From the NCBI GenBank assembly GCA_914767715.1, contig OU612066.1:36926283-36990282 (forward strand): 64,000 nucleotides of DNA, given 5' to 3'. This stretch comes from Membranipora membranacea. Lineage: Eukaryota > Bryozoa > Gymnolaemata > Cheilostomatida > Membraniporidae. Both the position numbers and the translations under genes were made by a program. This document shows positions 43,985-55,068 of this stretch, piece by piece (the first letter of the stretch is position 1; each line of letters opens with the position of its first letter). The notes below the pieces were generated by a model that saw nothing but the letters and a program-made list of their open reading frames with translations, had not been told where the DNA came from and did not search any database.

Positions 43985-46440
43985 ATCATCAGCAAGACAA
44001 AGGGCAGAGGGACCAAATATAATGGAAAGATCAAGACATCCTTACCAAGCCTATTCCTTTCAAATGTAAATAGACTCTATAACAAGGTAGATCAGTTAGA
44101 GGCAACATTCCAATCAAAACAATTTCAAAATTGCTGCCTAGGTGCTTTGACTGAGACATGGCTTTCTTAGACTCCTAAGTCGCTCTGAGCGGTTATTGGA
44201 TCATCAGGTGTGATAGAGACAATAATAAATATCAAGGTGGTGGATAATCAAAGCCACCCTAGAGATTATGGCAGTCAAACTAAGGCCATACTGGTTGCCA
44301 AGGAAAATCCCTTGCATCATCATTCTCGTAATATACTGCGCTATATTTACATCACCAACTCGCAGTGTTGCCAAGGAAGCCAACCGGAAAATCCATGATG
44401 CAATCACAACACTAGAAAGGGAAAACACTCAAGCAGCGATTATTGCCTATGGTGACTTCAACAGTACAGCAATCTCACTCCCTCACTTCCATCAGCAAGT
44501 AAAATGTACTACCATAGGTAACAAAACACTAGACAAGTGCTTTGTCAATATCAAGCATAGTTATAAAACAACCAAGATGCAAAACCTAGGTAGCTCTGAT
44601 CATTAATCTGTGTTCCTCCTACCTACATATAAACACAGAGCTCAAACCACAACCCAAGTAACAGCAACCAAGCATATATGGAGTGAAGCCAACACTGTTG
44701 CGCTGCGTTAACGACACCAACTGGTCAACCCTGTTCAATCTAGAAAATTATGTAGATAAAGCAGCTGACTCCTTTGTCTCATACCATAAATGCATAGATG
44801 AATGAATGCATACAAACTAAGCAGGTGAAAATATATCTCAGAAACAAAGACTGGGTAACTCCTGAAGTCCGTAGGTTGATTGAGCTAAGAAATTGTGTTT
44901 TTTTAAACAATAGAAATGATTACCGTAAACTGAAATCTCAAACTCAGAATGCTATCAGACGTGCCAAAAAAGAACATGCTAATAAAAAAGAACAAAATAT
45001 GACATCAAACAGTAGAATGGCATGGTCACAGTTGAAAAGTGTTTTGAAGATCAAGTGCATTGTGAAAGGGTGCTCTCTCGATGCAGACACTTTGAATCAG
45101 TTTTTTAATAGATGTGATAAGCCATGTGAGCTACCTGTTTTACCACCTCTTTTGCCATATTGGGATGAGTTTTTTAGTTTTGATGAAGTGTATTCCACTC
45201 TGTGCTGCGTCAAACTGAACAAGAGCCCGTCTACTCAAATCATCAGCGCCAGCCCTTGCACGACCACTCACTGACCTGTTCAACATGTCGATAAAACAGG
45301 GACGCATGCCTACAGTGTGGAAAAATGGCAAGTATCAAACACATACCTAAAAGTGCTGGTGCAAATTAACCTAAGGACTATAGACCGATAGCTCTAACAT
45401 TGATTGTAGGTAAATGCCTGGAAAAACTAGTTATCAGAAGAATGTCACCAAAGCTGACTAAGTCATCACAATTTTCGTATAAGTCAAACAGGTCAACTGA
45501 AGAAGCTCTCATAACTTTGATTGACAAGATCAGTGAACATCTGGATATGAATGCCAAGAACCATGTCAGAGCTCTATTCATCTTTTATACAAGTGCCTTC
45601 ATTACCATTTATCCAAAATTACTCACAGATAAACTCGGTGACTATGACTTCCATCCAAACATAGTTAATTGGATTTATAGTTTCTTGACCGACCGAAAAC
45701 AGAAGGTAATAACATCAACCAACACATCCAAAATCATCAGCACGTCAACAGGAAGTCCACAGGGCGCTGTCCTGAGTCCGTTCCTGTTCTCTCTGTATGT
45801 AGCACAGATGCCTTTAGTCCATCAATCAACAACTGTGATAAAATATGCTGACGACACAGTTCTACTAGAATATCTTTCTGAAACATCACCAACAAAGTTA
45901 CAAGAAGGAGCTAGTCTGTTCCTATTCTCTCTGTATGTAGCACAGATGCCTTTAGTCCATCAACCAACAACTGTAATGAAATATGCTGACAACATGGTTC
46001 TACTAGAATATCTTTCTTTAACAACACAAATAAAGTTACAAAAAGAAGTTACCCATCTGAAAACTGGTGCTTCTCCAGCTCCCTTCTCCCAATGCCAAGT
46101 AAACAAAGGAGCTCTACCATCTAGGCATAACGAGAAAATCATACGAACTTGTTACAAATCATTCATAGAAAGAGTTATCAGCTATAATCTAGTGATAGTC
46201 TTTAAACATCTCAAATCAGACTCCATTTGAAAACTAAAACATCTTATCAGCACTGCAGAATACTAATATACAATGCCTATATGCACACAAACTGAAAACC
46301 ATGAGCCTGAGAATGGTTGCTAAAATTAAAAACACTCCATCAGTCCGGTTTGAAGCTATAAAAAAAAGTAATCAGCTACGCGCTAACTGTTTTGGTTCCC
46401 ACTCCGTCAGATATTTAAACACAGTTTTTAGTAAAAAGAT
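43985..46440 (+). pseudogene. LINE with endonuclease and RT, internal duplication
   Basis: Plus-strand non-LTR retrotransposon in broken frames. Endonuclease start: about 44035-44165 (SLFLSNVNRLYNKVDQLEA, GALTETWLS). Endonuclease end: 44268-44606 (AAIIAYGDFNST, LDKCFVNIKHSYK, GSSDH). Linker: 44798-45274. RT: 45330-46230 (SQFSYKSNRSTEEAL; GSPQGAVLSPFLFSLYVAQM; KYADDTVLLEY). A 138-bp segment (45781-45918) is repeated in frame at 45919-46056; in the second copy YADD has become YADN. Stops and frameshifts elsewhere show it is inactive. Resembles CR1/L2/Rex-like LINEs by domain order; clade not settled. Confidence 0.8.
45781..46056 (+). repeat. 138-bp in-frame tandem duplication in LINE RT
   Basis: Two copies (45781-45918, 45919-46056) begin TTCCT(G/A)TTCTCTCTGT. 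The period is 46 codons and the frame stays open, duplicating the catalytic YADD region. Confidence 0.9.
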
Positions 46441-46544
46441 TTGAAGTGTAATTTTTATATACAGTTTTATTTCATATATCTTTTATATCAATATATTTTA
46501 CATTTCAATCAAACTGAGCCTCCTTTTAAACAATACAATCATCA

Positions 46545-47745
46545 TTTCGTCTAAATACTTAGTGAGAACTGATGTCAGAGCATCATGGCAAGGAAATTCA
46601 ATTCGGCTGAAACTTTATCGATATGGGTCTGAAATGTCAAATGATTATTTAGATCAATCCCTAGAAATTTGCAATTTGTGGATGTACTCATATTATTCAA
46701 AGTATAAGCATCTTCTTCTAGTCGCTTCGGATGATTTTTTAAAAATAATTTGGTAGGTTTTTTAAAATTTAGTATAACCTTATTTGCTATGCACCAATCC
46801 TGAATCTTTAAAAGTTCATTTTCAGTAAGTTTCGCGTTTTCTGATATCAGATTTGTATCGTCAGCAAATAGAACATTCTTAATATTTGTCTGAGATTAAA
46901 GAAAATCGCTGATATAGATTAAAAACACTTAAGGTCGTATAACTGAACCCTGTGGAACACCGGTAGGAATTCTTTGCATTCAGAGTTGTTTTCTCCTACT
47001 TTTACAAATTGACTTCTATCATCTATATAAGATTCAGTTAGTTTACCGGCAGACGGTGTAGTGTAATTTAAGTTTTTCGATAAGAATCTTTTTGTTTATT
47101 GTATCGAACGCTTGGCTAAAATCTAAGAAAATAGTCTGCGATACTTGAATGTGGTCTAACCTTTTACATATTGTTTCTAGTAGAGGAGTGATCGCTTGGG
47201 TAGTATTTTTCTTTGGTCAAAATCCAAGTTGGGAATCAGTCAAAAAGCTATTAGTTTCAAGGTGATCTAATAATTGATTTGTGACAATTTTCAGCTATTT
47301 TAGACACAGCACTCAAGAAAGATATCGGGCGGTAATTTGAGGGAGCATTCGCTGCCCCCTTCTCAGAAATTGGTGTTATTTTCCGAACTTTAAAGCAGTC
47401 CGGAAAGGTAGTTTAATGAAAGGTTGATAAGCTCGGTCAAGATAAGGCTCAGAGTCATTTTGCTTTTTTTTTAAACTCTTGCACTGATTTGATCACAACC
47501 AGCAGACTTTTTAACCTTCAAACTTTCTATAATTTTATAAACCTCGCCAGAATCAATTTCATGAAATCTAAAGTATGGCAAGAAACGGGGGACGGAAAAT
47601 ATTTAATAATATTAGATCCATCTTGTAGATGGTAAATCAGATTTTCGCCTTTATCAGTAAAATAGTTGTTAAACATGTTGCAAATTTCTGTTGACTTGGT
47701 TTAGTCAAGTTTGCATTTGTTCCTGATCCAACCAACCTGTTAAAT
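46545..47745 (-). pseudogene. decayed LINE reverse transcriptase
   Basis: Minus-strand remains of another LINE. In 5'-3' order on that strand: an N-terminal RT segment (47740-47480), NYRPIS-like motif (about 47310), PQG region (about 46965), LFADDTNLIS catalytic motif (about 46860-46890) and thumb (FLGIDLNNHLTFQTHIDKVS, about 46680-46580). Many stops. It abuts the plus-strand LINE tail-to-tail. Confidence 0.7.
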
Positions 47746-48648
47746 TATTATTTCATATCAATGATGCACAGATATACAGATCTTCATTTTGTGCTTTGCT
47801 TTTCTTCCTATATTATCACAATTGTCTCACAAGGTTTTTCAAAGCATCGTTTACAATTTGTTCCATTCAATTGCAGTCTTACGATGGCAATGACAATAAT
47901 AAAACATCACTAGTCATTCAACTATAAACTCCATCCAAATTCAATTTGAAACACATTAATCTCTCTTGAGCCTATACCTTTGAAAAACAAGTAGTTGATC
48001 AAGTTGAAAGCAGTCTTACTTCTCACACACTAACACGCAGGAGGGTTGCAAAAAACTGCCAGGAAGGTGAAACAACTTGTGATGCATCATCTGCTCGTGT
48101 CCAAGAACAAAAAATATTAGGTACCACGTAGAATATGGCATGATAACTTCTACGTATCTGGGTACCGTAGCAAACCTGACTATCAAGTTATGGTGTAGAA
48201 TTTTTGAGGGATTCTAAAAAAGGTTTCATTGTGAATATCTATTTGATTCATAAATGAGTGAAAATGAAAACATATCACACCTCCTTTGTATAGACAACAT
48301 AACATTGTGCTGTATTGGTATTATATTAAAACCAATCATGCGGTGGCTTCATCTTTGGGTGAAAGTTATTGAAGGAGATCAGAAGTGTCATAGTGACCGA
48401 ACTTTACATTGCATCGTATATGAGTTTACTGTTCCTGCGTCAACAGCTGACCTTTAAAACACAAGAGAGGCTGTCTACGCTTTGGGTTATTGTGTAGGGA
48501 TTCATAGAAGACAGCTCTTCTGTCATCAAAGAAGTGTATACTGCATTAAAGTTCCGGAACCAGGTCCTTGCCGTGTATATTTATTGAACTATTATCTTGT
48601 TAAAATAGTTATTTTTCAAATAATCCAAATATTAAAATAAGAAGTGCA
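47746..48648. other. no gene seen
   Basis: AT-rich spacer downstream of the phospholipase gene. Confidence 0.4.
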
Positions 48649-48650
48649 GT

Positions 48651-48656
48651 TTTATT
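48651..48656 (-). terminator. candidate polyadenylation signal AATAAA
   Basis: AATAAA on the minus strand 134 bp downstream of the phospholipase stop codon; the nearest canonical signal seen. Confidence 0.4.
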
Positions 48657-48789
48657 GGTTGAATAATTTTCTTTAAATTCGAATTTACGGTATATATCAG
48701 TTAGCTGGGTAGCTAAATTCCATGTTCGGTTCGAGAGTAGCATTGTTTTTAGGTCCAAATTTCCAAAGATACAGTCTAGTATGAATACA

Positions 48790-51700
48790 TCAGTTGTTTT
48801 TGGTTGGAAGGTACGTTCCTGGACATTGCAGAGCATCTGTCAAGCCCCAAGTGGTTCTCTTCTTACCAATAGGACTTACCTACAATAGTGACCATTGTAT
48901 CATGTATTTCAAATCTTAGGAAATTATTCAATTTGAGACCAAGTGAAGCCCCTTAATAAAGTAGCAAGCATAACTTCAAATCATGTGCATAATTTTAAAA
49001 GGTTGGGACTTACAATGTTATTCCAAAGACCTTTTCCAGCTGAGTTGTGTCCTTTCTCACTAAAGTGAAAACAATCTGGTGCAAAGTAGCTGAGGTCTGG
49101 GGTTCCATCAAACTGTCGTAAGAAAACAATGAAATGCATTATTTTGATTGATGTGATTTTTGCTATATAAACAGGAACAAACAATATCAAAACCACATAT
49201 AAGCTCTGGAATATAGTTTTACTTTCAAAATACTTAACTTTGCAGAGTCATTTCAAAAAGTGACCTGTAAAAAGGGTTATTAAATAGGTGCGCATTCTTC
49301 GGCTAAAAGTCGATCTTTCAAATCATACACTCATATAAGGCTTACTCTCGCAGGAGGTACAGTATCCCTGAAGAAAGGTTGATTGACAACAGTGAAGTCA
49401 TCGGTTCCATCATAACGTCCACTCTCAACAAGCTCTTGAACAGCTTTTTGGTAGTCCTTGCTCAGTGAGGAGATACCCACAGTGTCCGCATTGTCTCCAT
49501 GACCGCAGCTACATACAACACTGGAAGCACAAATAATATCTGGTTATTCTAAAATTGTGATACCAATTGTGCATAATAGGAAAATGGGACTCATTTTCGG
49601 TGAACAATTTGAAATTACCACCTTTTACTTAATATCAGTAATAGCCGGATTGCATTAATTTTGAAGTTGGAACCACAGCCATAATTCCTACATTGTAGTT
49701 CAAATGCTTGATGAGCGTATTGCAAACGGTGATAGTGAGACTTTCACACATTTCACAGCTTCTTGCTGTCTTCACAGAACTGCATATTAAACGTTGCATC
49801 TTTTCATGGACTTCATGACAAACTGGCAGCAGTGGGCCAAAGTTAAAAATGCATAATATACCGGGAGCATCACAAATAATGATGTTTCCCTAAATATTTT
49901 TATTTTTGACGCAATTCACTTTTTGTTTTTTCAGTGACAAAGTGTACAACTTGACTATCATTATACCCCAGCTCTTCCTTGTTTGGCTTACCTGTGGACT
50001 AAACTGCAGACAAAATTGGTTCCAAGGCCAGCAATTGGTGATATGTCAAATATCTCTACAAGGTTGACATACGCTCGTGGCACATTAAGCTTCAAGATAT
50101 CAAGGGCATCTTGGATGTTCTGTTTGTATGTTGCTGCAGAGTGAGCATTCTGAAATACATAGCAGTTACAAACTAAAACAGTTGTTAGAAGTCCCAGATA
50201 ATCAATCTGGAAACTAATAACCAAATCATTCTAAAACAACCAATCATCTGAACAATTACTAATGTATGAACTTTTGTAGTATGCACTACTTACCACATCC
50301 TTACAGTATGCACACAGATTGTTTCCTCCGATGAATAGTGTGATCATCTTCCAATCCTCATCAAAATTAATACTCGTATCAGCTTTCAGTTTTGCCACTA
50401 GATTGTTAGCTTGTTTTGGCATGTCCCTACCAGCAGAAAAAACCTACGTATTAACAATACAGATTGTACTACGATCATAAAACTTGCCTTCATCCTATGT
50501 TAATGTCTATACGTATAGATATGAGCATGTCTATATTGACTCAGTCTGAGGCAATATAGACATGCTCATATCTATATACATTATATACATGGTGTGTGTG
50601 CATACTGTAAGGATGTGGCCGAGAGGCGAATCGGTAAATGTCCACTATTTCTCACTTTCTGCTTTCATATCTCAATTTAGGTTTTAAGCCGTGCTGAAGC
50701 CTTTGTCATAGCCAGAAACGGGGATAAAAAATGCATTACGTCATTTTTTGCCGTACAACAATACCAATTTCTGGAAAAGTGAGGAAAGTTGAGATGCAAT
50801 GTGGTAATTGTCTGCGGACATTTACCAAAATGCCTCTCAAAATATAACATAGCCGAATTCAAAGGTAAATCTTGCGCTATGATCATGCGAAAGGTGGTGA
50901 ACTTGCACAGAGGGACGCAGCTGCTCCCTCTGTGCCACAACAAAGGTTAATAACATGTGTTTGCAGAAGTTGGCCGAAAGGTACAATGCACTGGCTCAAG
51001 AGGAACCGCAGGAAGACATGAATGAATGTGCGAAAGAATGAATGGATGTGACTAAAAATTATTAAAATTGATTAAATTAACAAACAAATTAATTAACAAA
51101 CAAACAAGCAAACAAACAACAAAATTTCAATTATTTGTGCTCAATTTTGAAAGCTAACATGGATTTGAGGGCGACTGAGCAAGCCAACTCGTTGAGAAAA
51201 AGCACTATTTTCATGATGATAATTATCAATGGACATTTACCACATTGCCTTGGAGAAATTGACAAACAATGAAAAACCTTATGCTGTGATAACTGCTTGA
51301 GGGTATGAAAGCTAAATTAGGCAAACAATGGTAGAGGGTCTTGCCACATCAACCCATAAAGTTTTTTTACCTTGTGCCAACAGGCTGATTCACTATGTAC
51401 ATTAAACCTTGAACTGTAAATTTGATGTGGACGGACATTTACCGAATTGCCTCTCGGACACCTTTTTTATTTGGCAGACAATATAATCCTGATATATGAT
51501 AATGGAGAGATATCTTTAAATTTAACTTAGTAGTCTCTAAATTGAGGGGAACTCACTGAACGATTGCACCGCTAACAGCCACATTGAGTGCATCTCCAGA
51601 TGAAAAGAAGTGAACTCCTGTTGAGTATCCTTTTACATTAGGGTTGAACATCTTGAGGATGTCTAAAAGAAATTAAAAAAAATTAAGATTTTATAGTGAA

Positions 51701-51927
51701 AGTGAATTTGCTCTGATGTAGCAATGCTATATCTTGGATTTTTCAGTGTTGCATGTTTGATGATGAGGTGAGGGTTTGAACATCTCTATCATATCTATGG
51801 GCTATTGGAGCGGCATGGGACCTCGCATACTTGGTTCATGCTTCGGCCATGAAATTCTCTTCATTATGACCCGGATGATGTTAATAAAGGGAGCTCATTA
51901 TTATTGCCTGTCAAATAAAAATAGTTT

Positions 51928-51964
<37 letters not shown>

Positions 51965-53666
51965 GTTTATATTTATTTGGCACACAACAAAGTGCCAAAG
52001 AAATAATGGCAAAGGTTTGGGTACAAAAAACATATCCGGCTACTCCCATAATGCAATAAATCGAGTGTAGTTCATCCTCAGCCTCCCCTCTCTAAAAGTT
52101 TAAACTCACTGGGTAGTGTAGAGGTTCCAGATGCCAAGTTATTATCTCCTCCGATGCTGTCAAAACATTCATTTTTGTCACTTTTATTGTAACATTAATC
52201 ATATTATCATGAATATTAGCATAGTATTATGATAACTGTACATGATGGACGTCACCAATCAGGCAGTCTGAAATTCATGTAAATTACATACCACAATTGA
52301 CTTGACTAATGAATGAAAAGGGAGACATTGTTACAGGCATAGTAAGTCAAGTCAAGCAGAAAAAGTGTGAGCCCATTTTTTAGCATAGTATGTTGAATCT
52401 TAGAAGCATAAAAAAAGGAAATGAAATGTAATTACCTCCATGAATTACCACGCCATTCATATAAAAGTCCAAACACACCATCTGCCTTTGCACCCAGAGC
52501 AGCAGACAAAGAATCACCTAAGCCTGCAACAATGTCTATATCACCTGCCTTCAATGTGTGAACTACAAATATCATCATTGGTGTCAACGTTGCAATACAT
52601 TGCCAAAACAACTACTAATAGTCATATCAAAAGATCATGGTCTAAAATGATCCTCACACATATTAATTTAAATTTGATTATATGTATAGAACAGAATATA
52701 ATCATGCTGTGCTACATCTTAACTGTCATACTTTAAGTGTGATGCAAGCAATATATTTGGTCATCACTTTGTACATCAGACTTATTTAACTAACCAGAGG
52801 TTGGCTTCACAGCTGATCTGTGAGAACCCCCACATTCCATACTCAGTAAATCAAGCCCATCATCTGCAAACAATCCCTAAAGAAAAAGAAAATTCATTTG
52901 TATATACAAAGTTAATAAGCTATAATACAAAGCTAATCATACAATTAATACAATAATACAAGGCTATAAGAGTCTAGAGAAAATTTTTCATCATAAAACT
53001 TCTAGAGGCAAATCTGCCAAATGACCTTTAATATTACTAACCCTTTTCAGTTTGGTGTTTATGCCAGCTAAAAATCTGTTCAGATTCAACAATGTTCTAG
53101 CTTATAACAATTGTTTAATCGACCTATTGGGGAACTTGTGTAGATCACATTGAATATTTCTGCTGAAATCATAATCAAAAGGTAAATAAGCAGGCTTACT
53201 AGTGGGTCTTGTGGCACTGAGTTTATATCATCATCCCATTGTTCTGTCAGCTCTGCAGATGCCTGAGTCTTCTGTATCAGGGCTACATAGTCCTCATAGG
53301 AGCTGTGTAGTGAGTCGCACTCCACATCAACTTAATTCAAAGTTAAAATGTTAATGCTGATTGAAAACAACATAGACAGACTATAACTTTTTGATAGAAT
53401 CTGTATGTTATGTATTTCTAATCAGAGTGAATGGTTACGAATGATAAAGTCATCAAGATGGAAATTCTCACAGTTTTAATTTTCACCAAAATTGAATCTT
53501 CACTCAAAGCTTTCGACAACTGGCGATTTTTTTCAAATGCGATCAATCAGAAAAATAAATGATGGAAGTATAAATCTTAACAAAAACATGAAAGCGAACC
53601 CAAAACTTGTCCAAACTCACTGCTTTTGATGACCACTGTAACACAGAGAGCTATAAGATACCTCAT
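48790..53666 (-). CDS. phospholipase B1-like SGNH lipase, 11 exons
   Basis: Complete gene for a secreted or membrane-associated phospholipase B/lipase (hydrolysis of acyl esters of phospholipids and lysophospholipids in the PLB1 family). Exons (minus): 53666-53621, 53330-53200, 52876-52795, 52544-52436, 52156-52110, 51662-51557, 50426-50294, 50149-49992, 49520-49346, 49112-49014, 48879-48790. Borders are GT/AG, phases match, and the sum is 1176 nt for 391 aa. Signal peptide [15 protein letters not shown]. Block [18 protein letters not shown] (nucleophile Ser), then WRGNSWSIGGDNN (block II Gly). Block III is [11 protein letters not shown], where the usual motif is G-G-N-D; the oxyanion Asn is kept. 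Then [18 protein letters not shown]. Block V is [13 protein letters not shown] (catalytic Asp and His). Mammalian PLB1 has four such units and a membrane anchor; this has one and ends TKNN without an anchor. Confidence 0.92.
50511..50575. repeat. perfect 25-bp-arm hairpin
   Basis: TATAGATATGAGCATGTCTA and its continuation TATTG pair perfectly with the inverse across a 13-base loop. Confidence 0.9.
50595..50618 (+). repeat. inverted 24-bp copy of the phospholipase exon 7 end
   Basis: Identical, in opposite orientation, to 50293-50316 (last 23 bases of exon 7 plus the first intron base). Key words: TGTGTGCATACTG and TAAGGATGTGG. It sits directly beside the MITE end. Confidence 0.85.
50623..51460. 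mobile_element. TIR element (MITE-like) in phospholipase intron 6
   Basis: The ends carry GAGAGGCGAATCGGTAAATG and an inverted GAGAGGCAATTCGGTAAATG, each followed by TCC. Two further inverted internal copies of the motif lie at about 50818-50840 and 51232-51256. No coding content; target duplication not resolved. Confidence 0.65.
51931..51962. repeat. (AT)n microsatellite
   Basis: About 16 AT dinucleotides in phospholipase intron 5. Confidence 0.95.
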
Positions 53667-55068
53667 TCTGAACTTTGGCAGTAGGTACTTTCAGCAACAA
53701 CATGCGAATGTGAGTCAGTATAGGATGCTTCTTTTATTTTATACTTCAGGGTAGTGACACTTTGACACAGACTTGTTTCTGCTGGTAGGTTGTCTCATTA
53801 TTAATGTCATCTGATCATCATCACCGGATGATATGCTGGCGATACCTTGATTTAAATCTTCAGATAAATCTTCCAAGTACTTAGGATTGGTGACATCAAT
53901 ATATTGATAACTAGATAGTGGCAGTCGGTTGAAGCCAAGCTCAATTGTGACAGCTGTCATAGTGCAGTGGCAGCCTGTGCAAAATTTGGCTAGAAATCAT
54001 TATCAACCCTGACAGTCAGCAAGTAATGTTTTTATTACCCAGATGCTACTCAATAAAATCAAGCCAGTGCATCAAAGATGCACGCGATAATACTTTGCTT
54101 GGAGATGCCGAAATTGATATGACCAGCAAATGAGTAAGTCAATTACCTCGATAGATGAGGCTCAAATTCACAATCACAAAACCGATGTATTGTTTGGTAC
54201 CCTCATACATCTGTGTCATAGTCATTGCCTCATCCCTATGAGTGTATCTTTCTAACCATCTCAATGGCAGTTGGAACCGCATCTTTGGGGGCATAAATTA
54301 GTCGATTGCCATATCATCATAACACTTAAATCATAAGTGTGAGCATTACCTATTTTCCAAACCTTTCCTTGACCTCTTTGGGAACTTAGCCTTTTGTTTA
54401 GTATTTCTACTTTTTTTGCTGTGGATTTTGTTCTGTTTTAACTGTAAAGTTCTGCATCGTGAAAATAGGTGGAAGTGAATCTGAGGATGAACAACACCTA
54501 CAGGTGTAATTCAATTTCTGATTCCAGGTGACACATCCATATTTATTTTTTGTTGATCACTACTAGTGAGCAGAACAATTGAGATTCGTATCTCACAATC
54601 ATTCGTTATGGCTGAAGAAAGTGGTATTTGTGAGGCGGTTCCATGACTTAGTATCCTGAGTATCATTCCATAATCATCCATGCATTTCCACTTCCGATTC
54701 GCTGCCAGATAAAGATTAAAACAGGAGATACCAAAGTAATACCTTGTTTAAACAAATAATTGTAATGCACTCATAAAAGTTACGCAATAATTTGTGTGTT
54801 GCACATGTTGAATAACTTGTGTGTTGCACGTGTTGCATGACGTATAATCAAAAAATTCCTCGCATCGTCAAAAAACTCATTCATTGGTAAACAAAATGGA
54901 ATTTTTCTTCATCAATAATTATGTTGTATTTATCATATTGACTGTCTTTGTTTATCAACGTGTGTGTGTCCCCCCAGTTACAGAGCCCATATTTCATCAT
55001 GCGCTGATATAATTACATGGAGTTCATTTGGATGTTGGCCTCAAAACGCATACGCCTTTACATTGTAG
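53667..55068. other. upstream of the phospholipase gene and of the pseudogene
   Basis: No supported gene. A plus-strand frame at 54897 begins MEFFFINNYVVFIILTVFVY, signal-peptide-like but without matching downstream exons. Confidence 0.3.

Noticed and set aside
48609-48836. Minus-strand 75-codon frame starting ATG near the end of the phospholipase gene
   Set aside because: The exon beginning at 48879 in another frame gives the conserved C-P-G...T-x-x-N ending and matches phase; this frame is a shadow.
50612-50645. tRNA-Leu-like GGCCGAGAGGC word
   Set aside because: No B box or cloverleaf follows; it is the end of a MITE.
51776-52049. Frames across the AT microsatellite in both strands
   Set aside because: Generated by (AT)n translated as I/Y repeats within an intron.
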